DNA of 64,000 bases from Branchiostoma floridae (lineage: Eukaryota > Chordata > Leptocardii > Amphioxiformes > Branchiostomatidae), in NCBI RefSeq assembly GCF_000003815.2, contig NC_049984.1, positions 23,509,002-23,573,001 of the forward strand, in the 5' to 3' direction. Positions 25,921 through 36,566 of the stretch are shown here, piece by piece (position 1 is the stretch's first letter; every line of letters begins with the position of its first letter). The notes below the pieces were generated by a model. That model made no database searches and was not told the origin of the DNA. It was given only the letters and a program-made list of their open reading frames with translations. The translations under genes and the position numbers were made by a program.

Positions 25921-25996
25921 GAGAGATGGCTGACCAAGAAAAGTTGTTGCCGGAAGGAAAAGAATGGCGTTTGCAGAATGTGCTGTGGAATGACGA
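25921..25996 (+). CDS. IFI44-like first coding exon
   Basis: ATG at 25926 in context AGAGATGG encodes MADQEKLLPEGKEWRLQNVL and continues to donor GTAAGT after 25996, leaving two bases of a Glu codon completed by the next exon. The tract ending CCCATGCAG before 25921 reads as a splice acceptor, so untranslated exon sequence may lie upstream. Confidence 0.7.
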
Positions 25997-28861
25997 GTAA
26001 GTGAGCTAAATACTCATTTAAACTATCACAGCTTCTAAATAACTCAAACACAAAATGTACTATGTTCAAAGGTATAGATTTTGTACAAAATTCTACGTTC
26101 AACGAATGCGTTATGGTTCATTGTAAGGTCCCGATTGTGATTGTACAGGTGCCCGTCAGGGATATAGCCATAAATTTGTCCCGGTGGACTGCCGGATACC
26201 GGGGGTACCCCTCGATGTTCCCGACGAGTACGTCACGGTGTCTACCTGTTACCGGGTCCCGAGTTCATTTTAAGTCCGACTGAAATTCCACCCGGTGCCA
26301 GGACGGGCCCCCAAATAGTCCGGGAGCAGCAAGGTCATCTGGGGTCATTGCACCAAAACGAGAAAATGGTATGAAAATCCAAAATGGCCGCCAGATCTAG
26401 AAAATGGTGTATTATTGACCTAAGCCTTAACCTTGTCCAATAGCCGGTGCAAATTTAACATTCAAAAGTTTACGACCGTTAACATCACTGTTCATCTTTA
26501 GAGAACGAGAGAGACGGAAGCAGATCGTAGCCGGGTACAAACCCCCCACCAACTCATCCGTGAGTCAGGTAAACATCCAGCTGTACGGCCAGGTGGGTTC
26601 TGGGAAGTCCAGTTTCCTCAACACCATCAACTCTATCTACAAGGGCCGCGTCTCCGCTCAGGCAATGACGGGGAACCAGCCCACTAGCCTCACTAGGAAG
26701 GTATGCTTAATAGGGCATTCACACTGAAACCGAATTAGCATGAATCAAGTAGAACCAGCCGGAATGAAGTATTTGCAAAATTCGTGCCACATTCGGGGCC
26801 ATTCCGAGTGGTAATTCCAAATGTACCTGATATCCCCTTCCCACGAGAAGGGGTGAGCCAAAATGCCGTCAGAATGAAAAGTCTTTTCTATTCCTGGGAA
26901 TTCGTAGTGTATTCTAGAAATTCTAACTGCATTCCAGATATTCTTTTGGCCACATTCGGGCAGGATTCGACGAAGTGATCTTGCCGTTTCGGTTCTCCAT
27001 CGAATGAGATAAGAATGTTTCGAATGATGTTGGAATGCCGTAGAATGCGGTAATGAGTCTGTGTGACACCATGGGGCTGGAGGAGACCAACACTGTAACT
27101 TTCTGTAACACTGTAAGTGTAACTCTCTGTAACACTGTAACTGTAACTGTAACTCTCCCGTCAGTACCGTCCGTACGAGGTGCGTACAGAGCCGAATGGG
27201 GAGGCCCTGTGCTTCCGCCTGTGTGACACCATGGGGCTGGAGGAGACGAACATTGTAACTCTCTGTAACACTTTAACTGTAATTGTAACTCTCCCGTCAG
27301 TACCGTCCGTATGAGGTGCGTACAGAGTCGGATGGGGAGGCCCTGTGCTTCCGTCTGTGTGACACCATGGGGCTGGAGGAGACGAACATTGTAACTCTCT
27401 GTAACACTAGTACTGTAACTCTATGTAACACTGTAACTGTACGACAGTAACTGTAACTGTAACTGTAACTCTCCCGTCAGTACCGTCCGTATGAGGTGCG
27501 TGCAGAGCCGGATGGGGAGGCCCTGTGCTTCCGTCTGTGTGACACCATGGGGCTGGAGGAGGCGAACACCGGGCTGCATCTGGACGATCTGTCCTACCTG
27601 CTGGACGGGAACGTACCGGACGGATATCAAGTGAGCATTTTCTAGATTTGATAGATAGATAGATAAGTAGATCTAGATAGATGACTAAATTGAACTTTTA
27701 TTGTGAGACCTTCACTGAATTGCATTCAATTTACAAATTCTGTTATTTATCTCATTCCCTTATTTTAACAACATAACATGTCGTGGTGATTGGTAGAAAC
27801 TTGGTCGGTTGTTAAATCGCTGAAAAAAGAGATATATCCCTTTTTATTCCGTATTTTCTTTTCTAGAAGGAGTTTCGAGGATTCACTTTTTTTATTCATA
27901 TTGAGTTATCATTCTACTGTCACAGTGTCAAAATGTAACGGTTGATTAGTCATCACTTATGTACATACCTTCGCAAAGGGACGTTTTTGTTCCATTTCTT
28001 CCGCCTCTCATTCCTCTTCTTCTTCCGGCTGTCACCATGGTTACTGAAAAAAGCAGGGTCTTTGTGGTGTTCGATTGCACTGTGTAGCAAGTGGCAGGAC
28101 AGAGCAGGAGGGGCTGGTCACCGCAAGTAAGAATAAACAGAGAAGTAGTTTATCAGGCTAGACCATGTGAAAGTAAACATTATTTTCTTGCAGATGTTAC
28201 CTTTCTAATTATTTATTTCTTCCTCTATCATCAATCACCCAACCCCCACACACAAACAGTTCAACGCGGATGTTAGGATCTCCCCGGCCACCCCCGGCTT
28301 TAAGAGCACGGTCAGTTTGAAGGATCGCACCCATTGCGTGGTGCTGGTTATGGATGCCGGCAAAATCAGTGTCATACCACAGGACACCGTCGACAAGCTC
28401 AAAGCCATCTACAGAAAGGCACTGGATCGGGGTAAGAAAGATCTTGATCCAAATTGTTTTCAACGTTGTGCCTGTATTGGCTGTTTTATTGTACAAAATG
28501 TATTATTTTTTACGTGTAGGTACCTTTGATGTAGGTACCAATGTAATCGTAAATTGGGCTTGATTTTCATAGTTTTGAAATACGGAAAATACATTGCCAC
28601 GAAAAACTGCGCTCAATGACAGGAGCTTCATACTCATTAAACATTGTTTGTAACACAGGCGTTTGGCCTCGTCCTCTAGATTAGGTAAAAATCTCTACCA
28701 TTACGCACTGTATTGTGTCAGTAAGTGTTTTGATCCTTTTACCCCCCCCCCCCCCCCCAGAAATCCCCACAGTGATCTTGCTGACTAAGATAGACAAGGC
28801 GTGTGAACATGTTGCCGATGACCTCTCCCTGGTGTTCCGCAGTAAGTTCATTCTGGAGAAG
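25921..28861 (+). CDS. IFI44-like interferon-type GTPase, 3' end not found
   Basis: Five exons (25921-25996, 26502-26700, 27481-27630, 28260-28431, 28761-28861) join in frame. The start is ATG 25926; an acceptor-like CCCATGCAG just before 25921 suggests a 5' UTR intron. The product has P-loop GQVGSGKSS with the family-typical continuation FLNTINSIYKGRV, G3 motif DTMG, the strand VVLVMDAG and G4 motif TKID. That order and the INSIYKGRV context match interferon-induced protein 44 (IFI44/IFI44L), GTP-binding proteins induced in antiviral responses in vertebrates. No N-terminal TLDc domain, which human IFI44 carries, is visible; only about 24 residues precede the GTPase lead-in. The last visible exon ends phase 0 at donor GTGGGT. 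I found no downstream exon, and two assembly gaps follow, so the C-terminus is missing or in a gap. Immune function is inferred from family. Confidence 0.8.
26502..26700 (+). CDS. IFI44-like exon with P-loop
   Basis: Acceptor CATCTTTAG before 26502 and donor GTATGC after 26700. It encodes 66 residues with Walker A GQVGSGKSS at about residue 52 of the chain, then the INSIYKGRVSAQA segment typical of IFI44-type GTPases. It ends in phase 0. Confidence 0.85.
27051..27480 (+). repeat. Tandem partial copies of the IFI44-like G3 exon, each with an acceptor
   Basis: The segment GTGTGACACCATGGGGCTGG occurs at 27061, 27221, 27357 and, in the real exon, 27537 (spacings 160, 136, 180). Two upstream copies (27165-27254 and 27301-27390) begin after the same CTCCCGTCAG acceptor as the real exon and reproduce its first 90 bases. 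They then break off at the same point into a CTGTAA-rich minisatellite. The first copy (about 27055-27090) is a shorter stub. Reading through from either upstream acceptor meets an in-frame stop (TGA about 27310, TAA about 27448), so they look like pseudo-exons or decoy acceptors. The copied part includes the G3 motif DTMG. Confidence 0.85.
27481..27630 (+). CDS. IFI44-like exon with G3 motif (complete copy)
   Basis: Acceptor CTCCCGTCAG, donor GTGAGC; 150 bases, phase 0 to 0. It encodes 50 residues including CFRLCDTMGLEE (DxxG, switch II) and continues past the point where the upstream copies stop (NTGLHLDDLSYLLDGNVPDG). It is the only copy that joins the flanking exons in frame without a stop. 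Confidence 0.85.
28260..28431 (+). CDS. IFI44-like exon with core strand before G4
   Basis: Acceptor CACACAAACAG and donor GTAAGA; 172 bases, phase 0 to 1. It encodes FNADVRISPATPG, then the hydrophobic strand CVVLVMDAG expected in the GTPase core. Confidence 0.8.
28761..28861 (+). CDS. IFI44-like exon with G4 motif TKID
   Basis: The acceptor tract is a run of 17 C followed by AG (28742-28760). The exon encodes EIPTVILLTKIDKACEHV, including the guanine-specificity motif TKID, and runs to donor GTGGGT after 28861 in phase 0. It is the last exon I can identify. Confidence 0.8.
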
Positions 28862-29189
28862 GTGGGTTTGATACGTCATTGCCTCTGGGTACGGAGGTTT
28901 TCTGTTTTTGATGTGCCTGTATGGGTGTGTGTTCTTTTCTGTTTCTAGTCGTTGCCTGTCTGGATGGTTGTGTTCTTCACAAAGTGATGGGAAGATGGGG
29001 GTCATCACGTTGCAGACGTGACAATAAGTTGGGTTCAGAACATGTTGTGATATGACAGACATTCCAGGTCATAGGGTCATTGGAAGAGTCCATAAATTCA
29101 CGGGTAGGTCTTGTTTTAGGTATGTGATTTTACAGGTTTCTATTTTGTGCGTGTTTGTCCTGTTCACCGTATAGTGAACATATACGGAC

Positions 29190-29395
29190 AGATACGGACA
29201 CACACGCACACTCACACGCACACATAGAAACCTACACGGAGGGACACACACACAGAGACATACACAGAGATACACACAGACAGACAGACATGCACTCAGA
29301 CAGACATGCACACAGAGGCACGTAAGCACACACACACACACAAACAAACACACGCACACACGCACGTACACAGAGGGGGAGAGAGCGGTTACACA
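29190..29395 (+). repeat. CA/CAGA microsatellite
   Basis: Interrupted ACAC and AGACAGAC repeats in the region after the last visible IFI44-like exon. Open frames across it are Cys/Val/Leu-rich artefacts. Confidence 0.95.
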
Positions 29396-29490
29396 AATAC
29401 ATTAAAATACACAAATACAAAATAAATATTAATCGTTACATGGACTGCAAATCGTAAGGGTCAACAACCAACTTTGTCTTAAATCTCCAT

Positions 29491-29646
29491 NNNNNNNNNN
29501 NNNNNNNNNNNNNNNNNNNNNNNNNNNNNNNNNNNNNNNNNNNNNNNNNNNNNNNNNNNNNNNNNNNNNNNNNNNNNNNNNNNNNNNNNNNNNNNNNNNN
29601 NNNNNNNNNNNNNNNNNNNNNNNNNNNNNNNNNNNNNNNNNNNNNN
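29491..29646. other. Assembly gap (156 N)
   Basis: Run of N after the CA-rich microsatellite, downstream of the last visible IFI44-like exon. Confidence 1.
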
Positions 29647-30044
29647 CTGCAAAACAACCTCGCCAAACCCGTTATGTAACAAGCATCATCATATAGTTAG
29701 GCGCCGCGGACCAATCAGAAGGCCCCGTTCCATGTTTGTTATGACGCCATAACACATAGATTCCGGCCAGCCCGGTGTGAATCGCTCCTTCTGATTGGTC
29801 GAAACCATATGTTGTCGGTATTTGAAACCACGTAGTTCGCTGCGCTCACTCGGTCGTTTCATTTGGTGGTTATAGCAAAGGGCCAGGCGTTATCACACCA
29901 TATTATACACCTCAGGAGGGCCATTAACCCTTAATTCTCTTGTACTCCTTCTAATTTCTCCAGGTGTTTGCTTTGTATTGTAACGTTATACACGGTAAGG
30001 CCTACGCCACATTTTCAAACCGGTGTGACAGGGATTTCGCACCC

Positions 30045-30165
30045 CCCAGCCCCCCGTGACCTCGCCCCCCCCCCCGGGGGCGAAATCGCAAGCGATCTCG
30101 CCCTCCCCGGCTAGTGATCTCGCCCCCTATCTCGCCCCCCTTTAGCGATTTCGCCCCCCCCCCCC
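30045..30165 (+). repeat. C-rich repeat with GCGATTTCGCCCCCC motif
   Basis: Several short copies of (GCGA)T(T/C)TCGCCCCCC separated by long C runs, including GGGGGCGAAATCGC in inverted sense, ending in a C-run and A-run at 30154-30172. Confidence 0.8.
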
Positions 30166-30821
30166 AAAAAAAACGGGTTTACATAACATTTTAGAAGTTG
30201 ATTGGTATAAATCACAAAATACATTTTCAGAATGATATAAGTACACGAGTCTGATACTTAACTCCATCCATAGTATATGGCCCATAAGTATAAATATTAA
30301 CGTAATTACATGATGATAAGACAGTTGAAGTTGTTTCGGACAAGGAGGGTTGGGTCCTTGTATTCCCATTATTGCATATACTAGAGTCTCGACATAAGAT
30401 TTATTTCATTGTATTCACCTGTCCTCAAGCAACCTAGATGTATGAATCTCCAATATGAAGCCTCTACCATGAATTGACCAGAAAAAAAGGATGAAATGTC
30501 TTTATCAGTTATGTAGATAAGGTATTCATTAGAATATCGCACATTTGTTATATGCACCTAGCCTATGGGTATCTTCACCTCCAATATGACTGTTTTTTCT
30601 AGTATTTAGAAACTCTATCAGGTGTTTTACCCATGTTTCTTAAGACTGGTACTTTACCAGTGTTTTTGTAGCATTTCGCAACAGGTATATGACTTGCGCG
30701 TAGTTAGCGTTTATAATAAGAAACTATTATTCACTTGTGTTTTTGTTAGTGCTTTGGAAATGTTTCCTGCACAAATACAGAATTAATGTGACAAATTAAA
30801 AACATGTAGCTGACTTATTCC

Positions 30822-30921
30822 NNNNNNNNNNNNNNNNNNNNNNNNNNNNNNNNNNNNNNNNNNNNNNNNNNNNNNNNNNNNNNNNNNNNNNNNNNNNNNN
30901 NNNNNNNNNNNNNNNNNNNNN
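30822..30921. other. Assembly gap (100 N)
   Basis: Exactly 100 N, the usual placeholder for a gap of unknown size. It may hide 3' exons of the IFI44-like gene. Confidence 1.
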
Positions 30922-32099
30922 ACCGGGGCCCGGCCGGAGAGCGTTCGGGAACCAAAAGTATCCTATAAAAGACACCCAAGTACGTAAGACGTAAAGAGAA
31001 TAGTCACTGGCATTATTTGTGTATATCTTTACGTATACATTTCTATTTTTTTATTGCCACAAACAGCCTGGCCCTGGCCCCAGTTTGGAAATGTAACGTT
31101 ATACCCTAGCAAGTATTCCCCTGTACGCGAGGTGTTCCATGTTTGTATTGTATGCCCAATAAAACGCTTAATGTTGTACCACATGTACACCATATTTGTA
31201 CTGAACAGTACAAGCTGCATATTAGGACAGATTTATTTGATCTATTCACACCGGGATGGACCACCACTCTAATGGTGACGGTTTAAGTTTTTTGACTCGC
31301 TCGACCAATCAGCGATATGGCGACAACCGTTTCAATAAGAAACGCCCGTTTATGACTAAATGAGCGGATAAAAGACCTTTATCTTTTTTTTTACATCTAC
31401 AGCTTTATGACCACATTTTACATAAAAACCTGCGTACACATGATAAGGTTTTACTTAATATCAAAGCATACTGTGTACATTAATGGTACTTCTGTGTGTG
31501 GAAATATTTCAGACAGAACATTTGTGTCTTACTGCACCTAGCTCCATACGATATGATATTTGTATACCGAGGCAAGTGGACCTATCATTCAATTTAAGCA
31601 CCCACAAGCACACATATTGCATCCTATCTTGGCAAGTCATGATTTTTCAACTATGACCCCTCTATACAGTAGACACACAAAATTAAGTCACAGGTCAAAG
31701 TAGCACCCGCTCAAGGTGGTTACTCAAAACCTTGTCTGTCTCAACTCAATCAATGAAAGACCTTAATTGTACAGTCATGGCTCGACGGACTGGGTACATG
31801 TCCTTGATATTATGACGTAACAAACATATGCAGGGAAGTAGAAACAATAATATACTTGAGTTCAGCGACCTTATACCTCCATGAAATATTTAGAGATTTT
31901 GTAGTGTTTATGCAAATGACATATACAGTTACATGATTTATGCATGGTGGTGCTCAGCATTGATTAGTTTACGCGTGTAACATGTAAAACATCACATCAT
32001 CTATATTTGCCATTTTGTATCAATTATGCAATTATTTAGTCTCTGTCTATATTCCGCCAGTCATGCATTATTAGTGTTACATTTATTGATGTCCAGTTA

Positions 32100-32967
32100 G
32101 GCCATGTTGATTTGATTATATGGATGACATCCTCCGGGAACTCCAAAACTGATGCGAGCGAGCGAATAAAAAAAAAGTTTGGCCAAAAAAAAGTTGCCTT
32201 CAGTATGAAATCAAAGTGGCCAGGAAGGTTGAACATAGGACTAAACACACATAGTATGGTATACCAACAGTTAGGTGTAGGGAACAGTACATCATACGGG
32301 TGCAAAACATTTTTTTCTTCTTGGACCAATCCGAAAAAAACAGACCTGAAAAAAAAAAACAGAGAAACAGGTTTCGCCAATTACAAAATGGACACACTAT
32401 GTCGGCAGGCATTTGGGGTCTAACCGGGGGGGCCAAGAAGACAACAAGAGCGAAGTCAAGTAGAGTTTATAGTCAATTGCACCAAGTTTCTACAGTCAAC
32501 GGTGAGACAGTTAGCCTTTATTACATGGAGATGGGATTTTAAAATGCAGTGGGAGTCCAATAATCCACAAACAGATTCCTTTGTAGCAAAATTGACCAAT
32601 TACCATTGTTTTGAGTATTGCCAGTTCTCAAGTTTCCACACACAATCAGGTTCAGGTTCATGTCCGGACCTGGAAATGATCCTCGCGGGACCTGAATTTT
32701 CTGTACTGGTACCTCCCCCAACCAACAATAGATTTTTTTCTTTCTGTCCTTTCACATCTTATTCTTTGACTTTAGATTCATTTTGGCATTTTATGGCATT
32801 AGTTATCTGTTTTCTGATACTTTTGTTTTCAATCTACGGAATATTTGTGCTCATTTTAGAGCTGCTTTGCACAATTCATTGTGTGGTCGAAAACTTTTTT
32901 TTTTTTGGAAATGGCCGAAAATTGGTGCGAGCGCGGATGTCATCCATATAATCAAATCAACGTGGCC
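32100..32967. mobile_element. PIF/Harbinger-like MITE with a nested hAT-like MITE
   Basis: The left end GGCCATGTTGATTTGATTA and the right end TAATCAAATCAACGTGGCC are inverted repeats of about 33 bases with one mismatch, flanked by TTA on both sides. A TTA/TAA duplication is typical of PIF/Harbinger. A TAGGGGTGGG-family element (about 32272-32720) lies inside it, so it is the older insertion. Confidence 0.85.
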
Positions 32968-33008
32968 TTATGGAAAACAATGGAATTATCTAAGTTCCTT
33001 ATGAATTA

Positions 33009-33062
33009 TGCACACACACACACGCACACATGCATACAGACAAACACACACAGACACACGAA
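33009..33062 (+). repeat. CA microsatellite
   Basis: Short ACAC repeat with CACGCACACATGC and CACAGACACACG variants, just after the nested MITE. Confidence 0.9.
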
Positions 33063-33750
33063 CGCTACAACTGAAAATATAACCTCCAAATCAAGTCACA
33101 AATAAATATGTGACACTTGAAAGTGTAATGTGAGTTTAATAGATCGACGCCATATGGTAGCGTGGTGTTCTTGAAATATCCTTCAACCAATACCTACATG
33201 TAGGATACGGAGACATGTTGATGCCAGATACATGTATATAATAATGCATGTACTTACCAACACAACATCCTCATAACGCCACGCGGAGCACAAAATCTAA
33301 CAGCGCAAACGAAGTATAACACACCAGGTCCCCAAAGGCACAAGTGGCTAAATACAAAGTTATCTATCATATTCAAATTGTCCAGCATCGGCAAACAGTT
33401 GCTCTAATAATAACAAGGGACCGTTGGTAACATACTCTGTGACTTAATTATGGTTTATGTCGGTTGTGATGTTTTCTGTGGGGTATGACTCGGTGTTTAT
33501 ATCGCATACAAAACACATCACATCAGCTTATACCAAAAACTTACTTAAAAACTAACATACCTATCACTGCCAAATTCAAAACACAGCGAAATCAGCGTCT
33601 CAATCGAACGACACCAAATGGAAACAACAACTACACAGCTTTACAATGGATACTTGAGACGCACACCACTTTAAAAAGTGGGTCAATGACAGCTGTGGAC
33701 ATAACATAACCCCATATCTGCTTGGAGATAAGTAATTATCAAACCACATC

Positions 33751-34292
33751 GTATATAGGCCAGCTGTTCCACAATACCAGGGAAATAGGGGTGATTTCTC
33801 AAATTATTACATGGATAATGAAAATGGCTAACCCCCCCCGCCCCCCCCCCCAAAAAGATTCCAAGGATCAAACACGTTCTAACCATAAAATGCATATGAC
33901 TATCAACCGCGCAGAATGTTAACAGTATGCTATGTCAAACCAACCTCAATACTGGAAACGCAAAGCCCGAACGAGATGGCATATTCCGACGAGGACAACA
34001 TCTGCTTGACGGTGTCAAATTACCACAAGGCTTAAGGCTCAATCATAAGGAAGACCTGGACCACTATACCGGACGGCGTAGGGGTGAAAACTGAAATTAT
34101 TACATCCATAATAAAAACAGCTGCGGCGAAATAAAAATAACGTGCATCATTTCCCAACGGAGTATAGACGATATGCCAATCCACATGCGATTGCGGCATA
34201 CGGAACATAGAGATCTAGGTGCGAACACTCAACGCACCAAGTGATTAGAAGACTTTGTTGCTGGAGGTTACCCTCCAGTCACAAAGTAATAA
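33751..34292. repeat. Dispersed repeat, near-identical to 57582-58114
   Basis: The segment from TATAGGCCAGCTGTTCCACA to GGAGGTTACCCTCCAGTCAC is repeated at 57582-58114 in the same orientation with few differences by eye. It ends in a short GGAGGTTACCCTCC palindrome. No coding capacity. Confidence 0.85.
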
Positions 34293-34410
34293 GAATCCGT
34301 AGTAACGGAGGACAAAAATGAACGTCTCTTGCAACGTTTTACTGCCTTGGTACACCAAATGTTATCCATGGTTAGTCCTATGGCATCAAAATCGTACGAC
34401 AAAGCCCTAA

Positions 34411-35288
34411 TACCCCCATCACATTATATACGATCTTCGGACGTACTTCGCGATCGCAGGCAGGTCGGCTGATTTTAAGATCTTAAGATGGTATTGCGTA
34501 TTTTTCGCCCCAAAACTCTCCCCCTCACATATAAGCGAGGCTCGTGAGATCGACCGTGAATAAATCTATGGTAATGAACCTCCCATGACCTCTTGCACGC
34601 GGACAAGGTAACACAAAACGTTCCTCAAAAAAGGCAAAGATAAATGTTGCTTATTTTGTTGTCGGAATCCTTAATTAAAACAAATGAATGTAATGCGCGG
34701 GCATGATAGAAATGACACAAGAAAGGAAAGTGTGTCACAAAGCCAGCCTACATACTACCACAGCGGCCACAATGTTAGAATTACCCTCACATTCCCAGAA
34801 ATTCAACATTTGTAAAGATCTGGAAGTCGGGCGAACGTCGCCCGAACGTCACCCGACTGACGGGCGTTCGCCATCCGAGTTGCGCTCGATGATTAATACC
34901 TATGTCTGTGCTCGCCTATCAGTCTTCAATCGTTGGATTGACGCAAGACTATTGACCGATACCCTTGCGAGGTACGCACGATTTGCACGCACGATCTGCG
35001 ACTCGGTAACGAGCTCTACGATCTCAGAGATCTCCTGCGACTTGTCGCTTATGTTAAAAACATGTTTCGCTGCACCGCGACCATCGTACGACCCCTGAAA
35101 ATTTGCCGGCGATCCCTAAAAAGATTATTGTGAGAACACCGGACGTCTTACTCACGAAAATGTCATTTAGAGCTCGTAGACCAGTCTTCCAATCGATTGT
35201 CACCTAATGTTAGGGAGGTATAAGCGAGGCTCAGGCGATTGCCGCAGAATCGTCGTCCGATTGATTTTCTTCAAATGTGATAGGGGTA
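34411..35288. mobile_element. MITE with TACCCCCATCACATT ends
   Basis: Left TACCCCCATCACATT and right AATGTGATAGGGGTA are inverted with one mismatch, bounding about 880 bases rich in CGATCG-type words. The open frame at 34703-35098 lies inside it and has no recognisable domain. Confidence 0.7.
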
Positions 35289-36481
35289 TAACGACCACGT
35301 CCAGGTAATAAGCTAATTAGAAAGAATGGGAAAAGATTATTGAGCTAAGGAATGAGGATGTTTTGAAGACTATATACAGCAGTCATTGAGAGAGTTCCAT
35401 AGTTTGGAAGTCCGAGAAAAAAAAAACATTGGCATAAAAAATGCATATGTTTTTGTTGTAATTTTCTTCCGTACCAAATTGCTGAGTCATTTTGGTGACC
35501 ACCATGAAAAGAAGTCCAACTTAAATAAGTTGTATCTATTAACAGACTGGGTTTACTGAGTTGTTGTCTTCTACTGGACAAAGCGTAGAAATAAGGTATT
35601 ATAAACATAAAGAAAATGTTTAGCTTATCAGTTGAATTTTAAGTGAGTACAACGGAAAGAGAATATTGATAATGAATGATACCTTCTTTCCTCACGCATA
35701 CTACCGAGCTGGTACCAGTCTGTTCACCTGCTCGTAACTTTAGGCATGTCCAGATCTGTGCACGTAAAACTAACACTGTTGATTACTTCGGTGTTGCAGA
35801 CGGCATTTCCTCATGAGAAGCAAAAAAGGGCGAATTGCATGCTTCTGTTTGCATTTGCCTAGAGTCCAGTTTTGTTAGTGTTGGTCAGTTCGCAACAGCC
35901 TCATACGTTAGAGAATGTAGCGGCTGTTGGCAGCGGAACAAAACACTTTTTCTTTGCTAATTCAAGATTATTCTTAGATTTTTATCATTGTTAGTAATAG
36001 TTTATTCTTGCAGGGAGTGAATTTCGGAAAGGTCTATTCTATTACCGGATGGTTTCAGAGTTGCTTCTTTTCGCGTAGATTCGGAGTGACCAAGTTCTGG
36101 ACGGCGAAGTTGTTTGTGTTGTTGTTGTTAGCGAGGCCCAATAGCCACACACATGTCGTGCTTTGAACAATTTTTGCTATGTGAGCGAGAAACACAACGG
36201 AGCACAAACACAACCGTGATAGCTGAAGAATGCCCCTCGTATAGCCTCGGTTCAGGCTGACAGCGAATGAAAAACTAACGCATTACAGGGCGTTTAATCA
36301 GCTGTGATATGCTGCTGCCGTGAAGCCTACTGAAGAGGCTACCATTCTTTCATACCATGAAGACAGGGGATACGAGCACAGCGCACGCGATTGTGAATAT
36401 TTGCACCCAGTAGTTTACATAAAGGACGGTACAGAGTAGCTGTACATTGTTGAACACAAAGCCGAGGGAGTGCTGAGAAGA

Positions 36482-36566
36482 ATGGACAACCTGAAACTCA
36501 TCCGAACATCACTGATGTTACTGTTGGGTCTGTGTCACTGCCTGCCAGGTGTTTTTTCACTACCTG
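36482..36566 (+). CDS. Receptor exon 1, signal peptide
   Basis: ATG at 36482 in context AGAAGAATGG. It encodes [10 protein letters not shown], then a hydrophobic stretch [16 protein letters not shown], a classical signal peptide. Donor GTAAGC follows 36566, phase 1. The following intron (36567-37445) shows nothing notable. Confidence 0.8.

Larger units (their letters stand above)
28862..36481. other. Region after the visible IFI44-like exons; gaps and repeats
   Basis: No convincing exon. It holds a CA-type microsatellite (29190-29390), assembly gaps at 29491-29646 and 30822-30921, a C-rich repeat (30045-30165), retroelement tails near 31150 and 31740, a nested MITE (32100-32967), a repeat shared with 57.6 kb (33751-34292) and an inverted-repeat element (34411-35288). 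From 35300 to 36480 I see nothing except the presumed 5' flank of the receptor gene. The missing 3' exons of the GTPase could sit in a gap. Confidence 0.45.

Noticed and set aside
27165-27390. Extra bona fide exons of the IFI44-like gene
   Set aside because: Both copies lack the second half of the exon and lead to in-frame stops on read-through; a weak GTAACT donor is the only route to use. Kept as decoys or pseudo-exons.
29069-29420. Cys/Val-rich open frames on the minus strand
   Set aside because: CA/CAGA microsatellite artefact; likewise 41549-41826 and 63284-63612.
34703-35098. 131-codon open frame
   Set aside because: It lies inside an inverted-repeat element, has no domain signature and no splice context.
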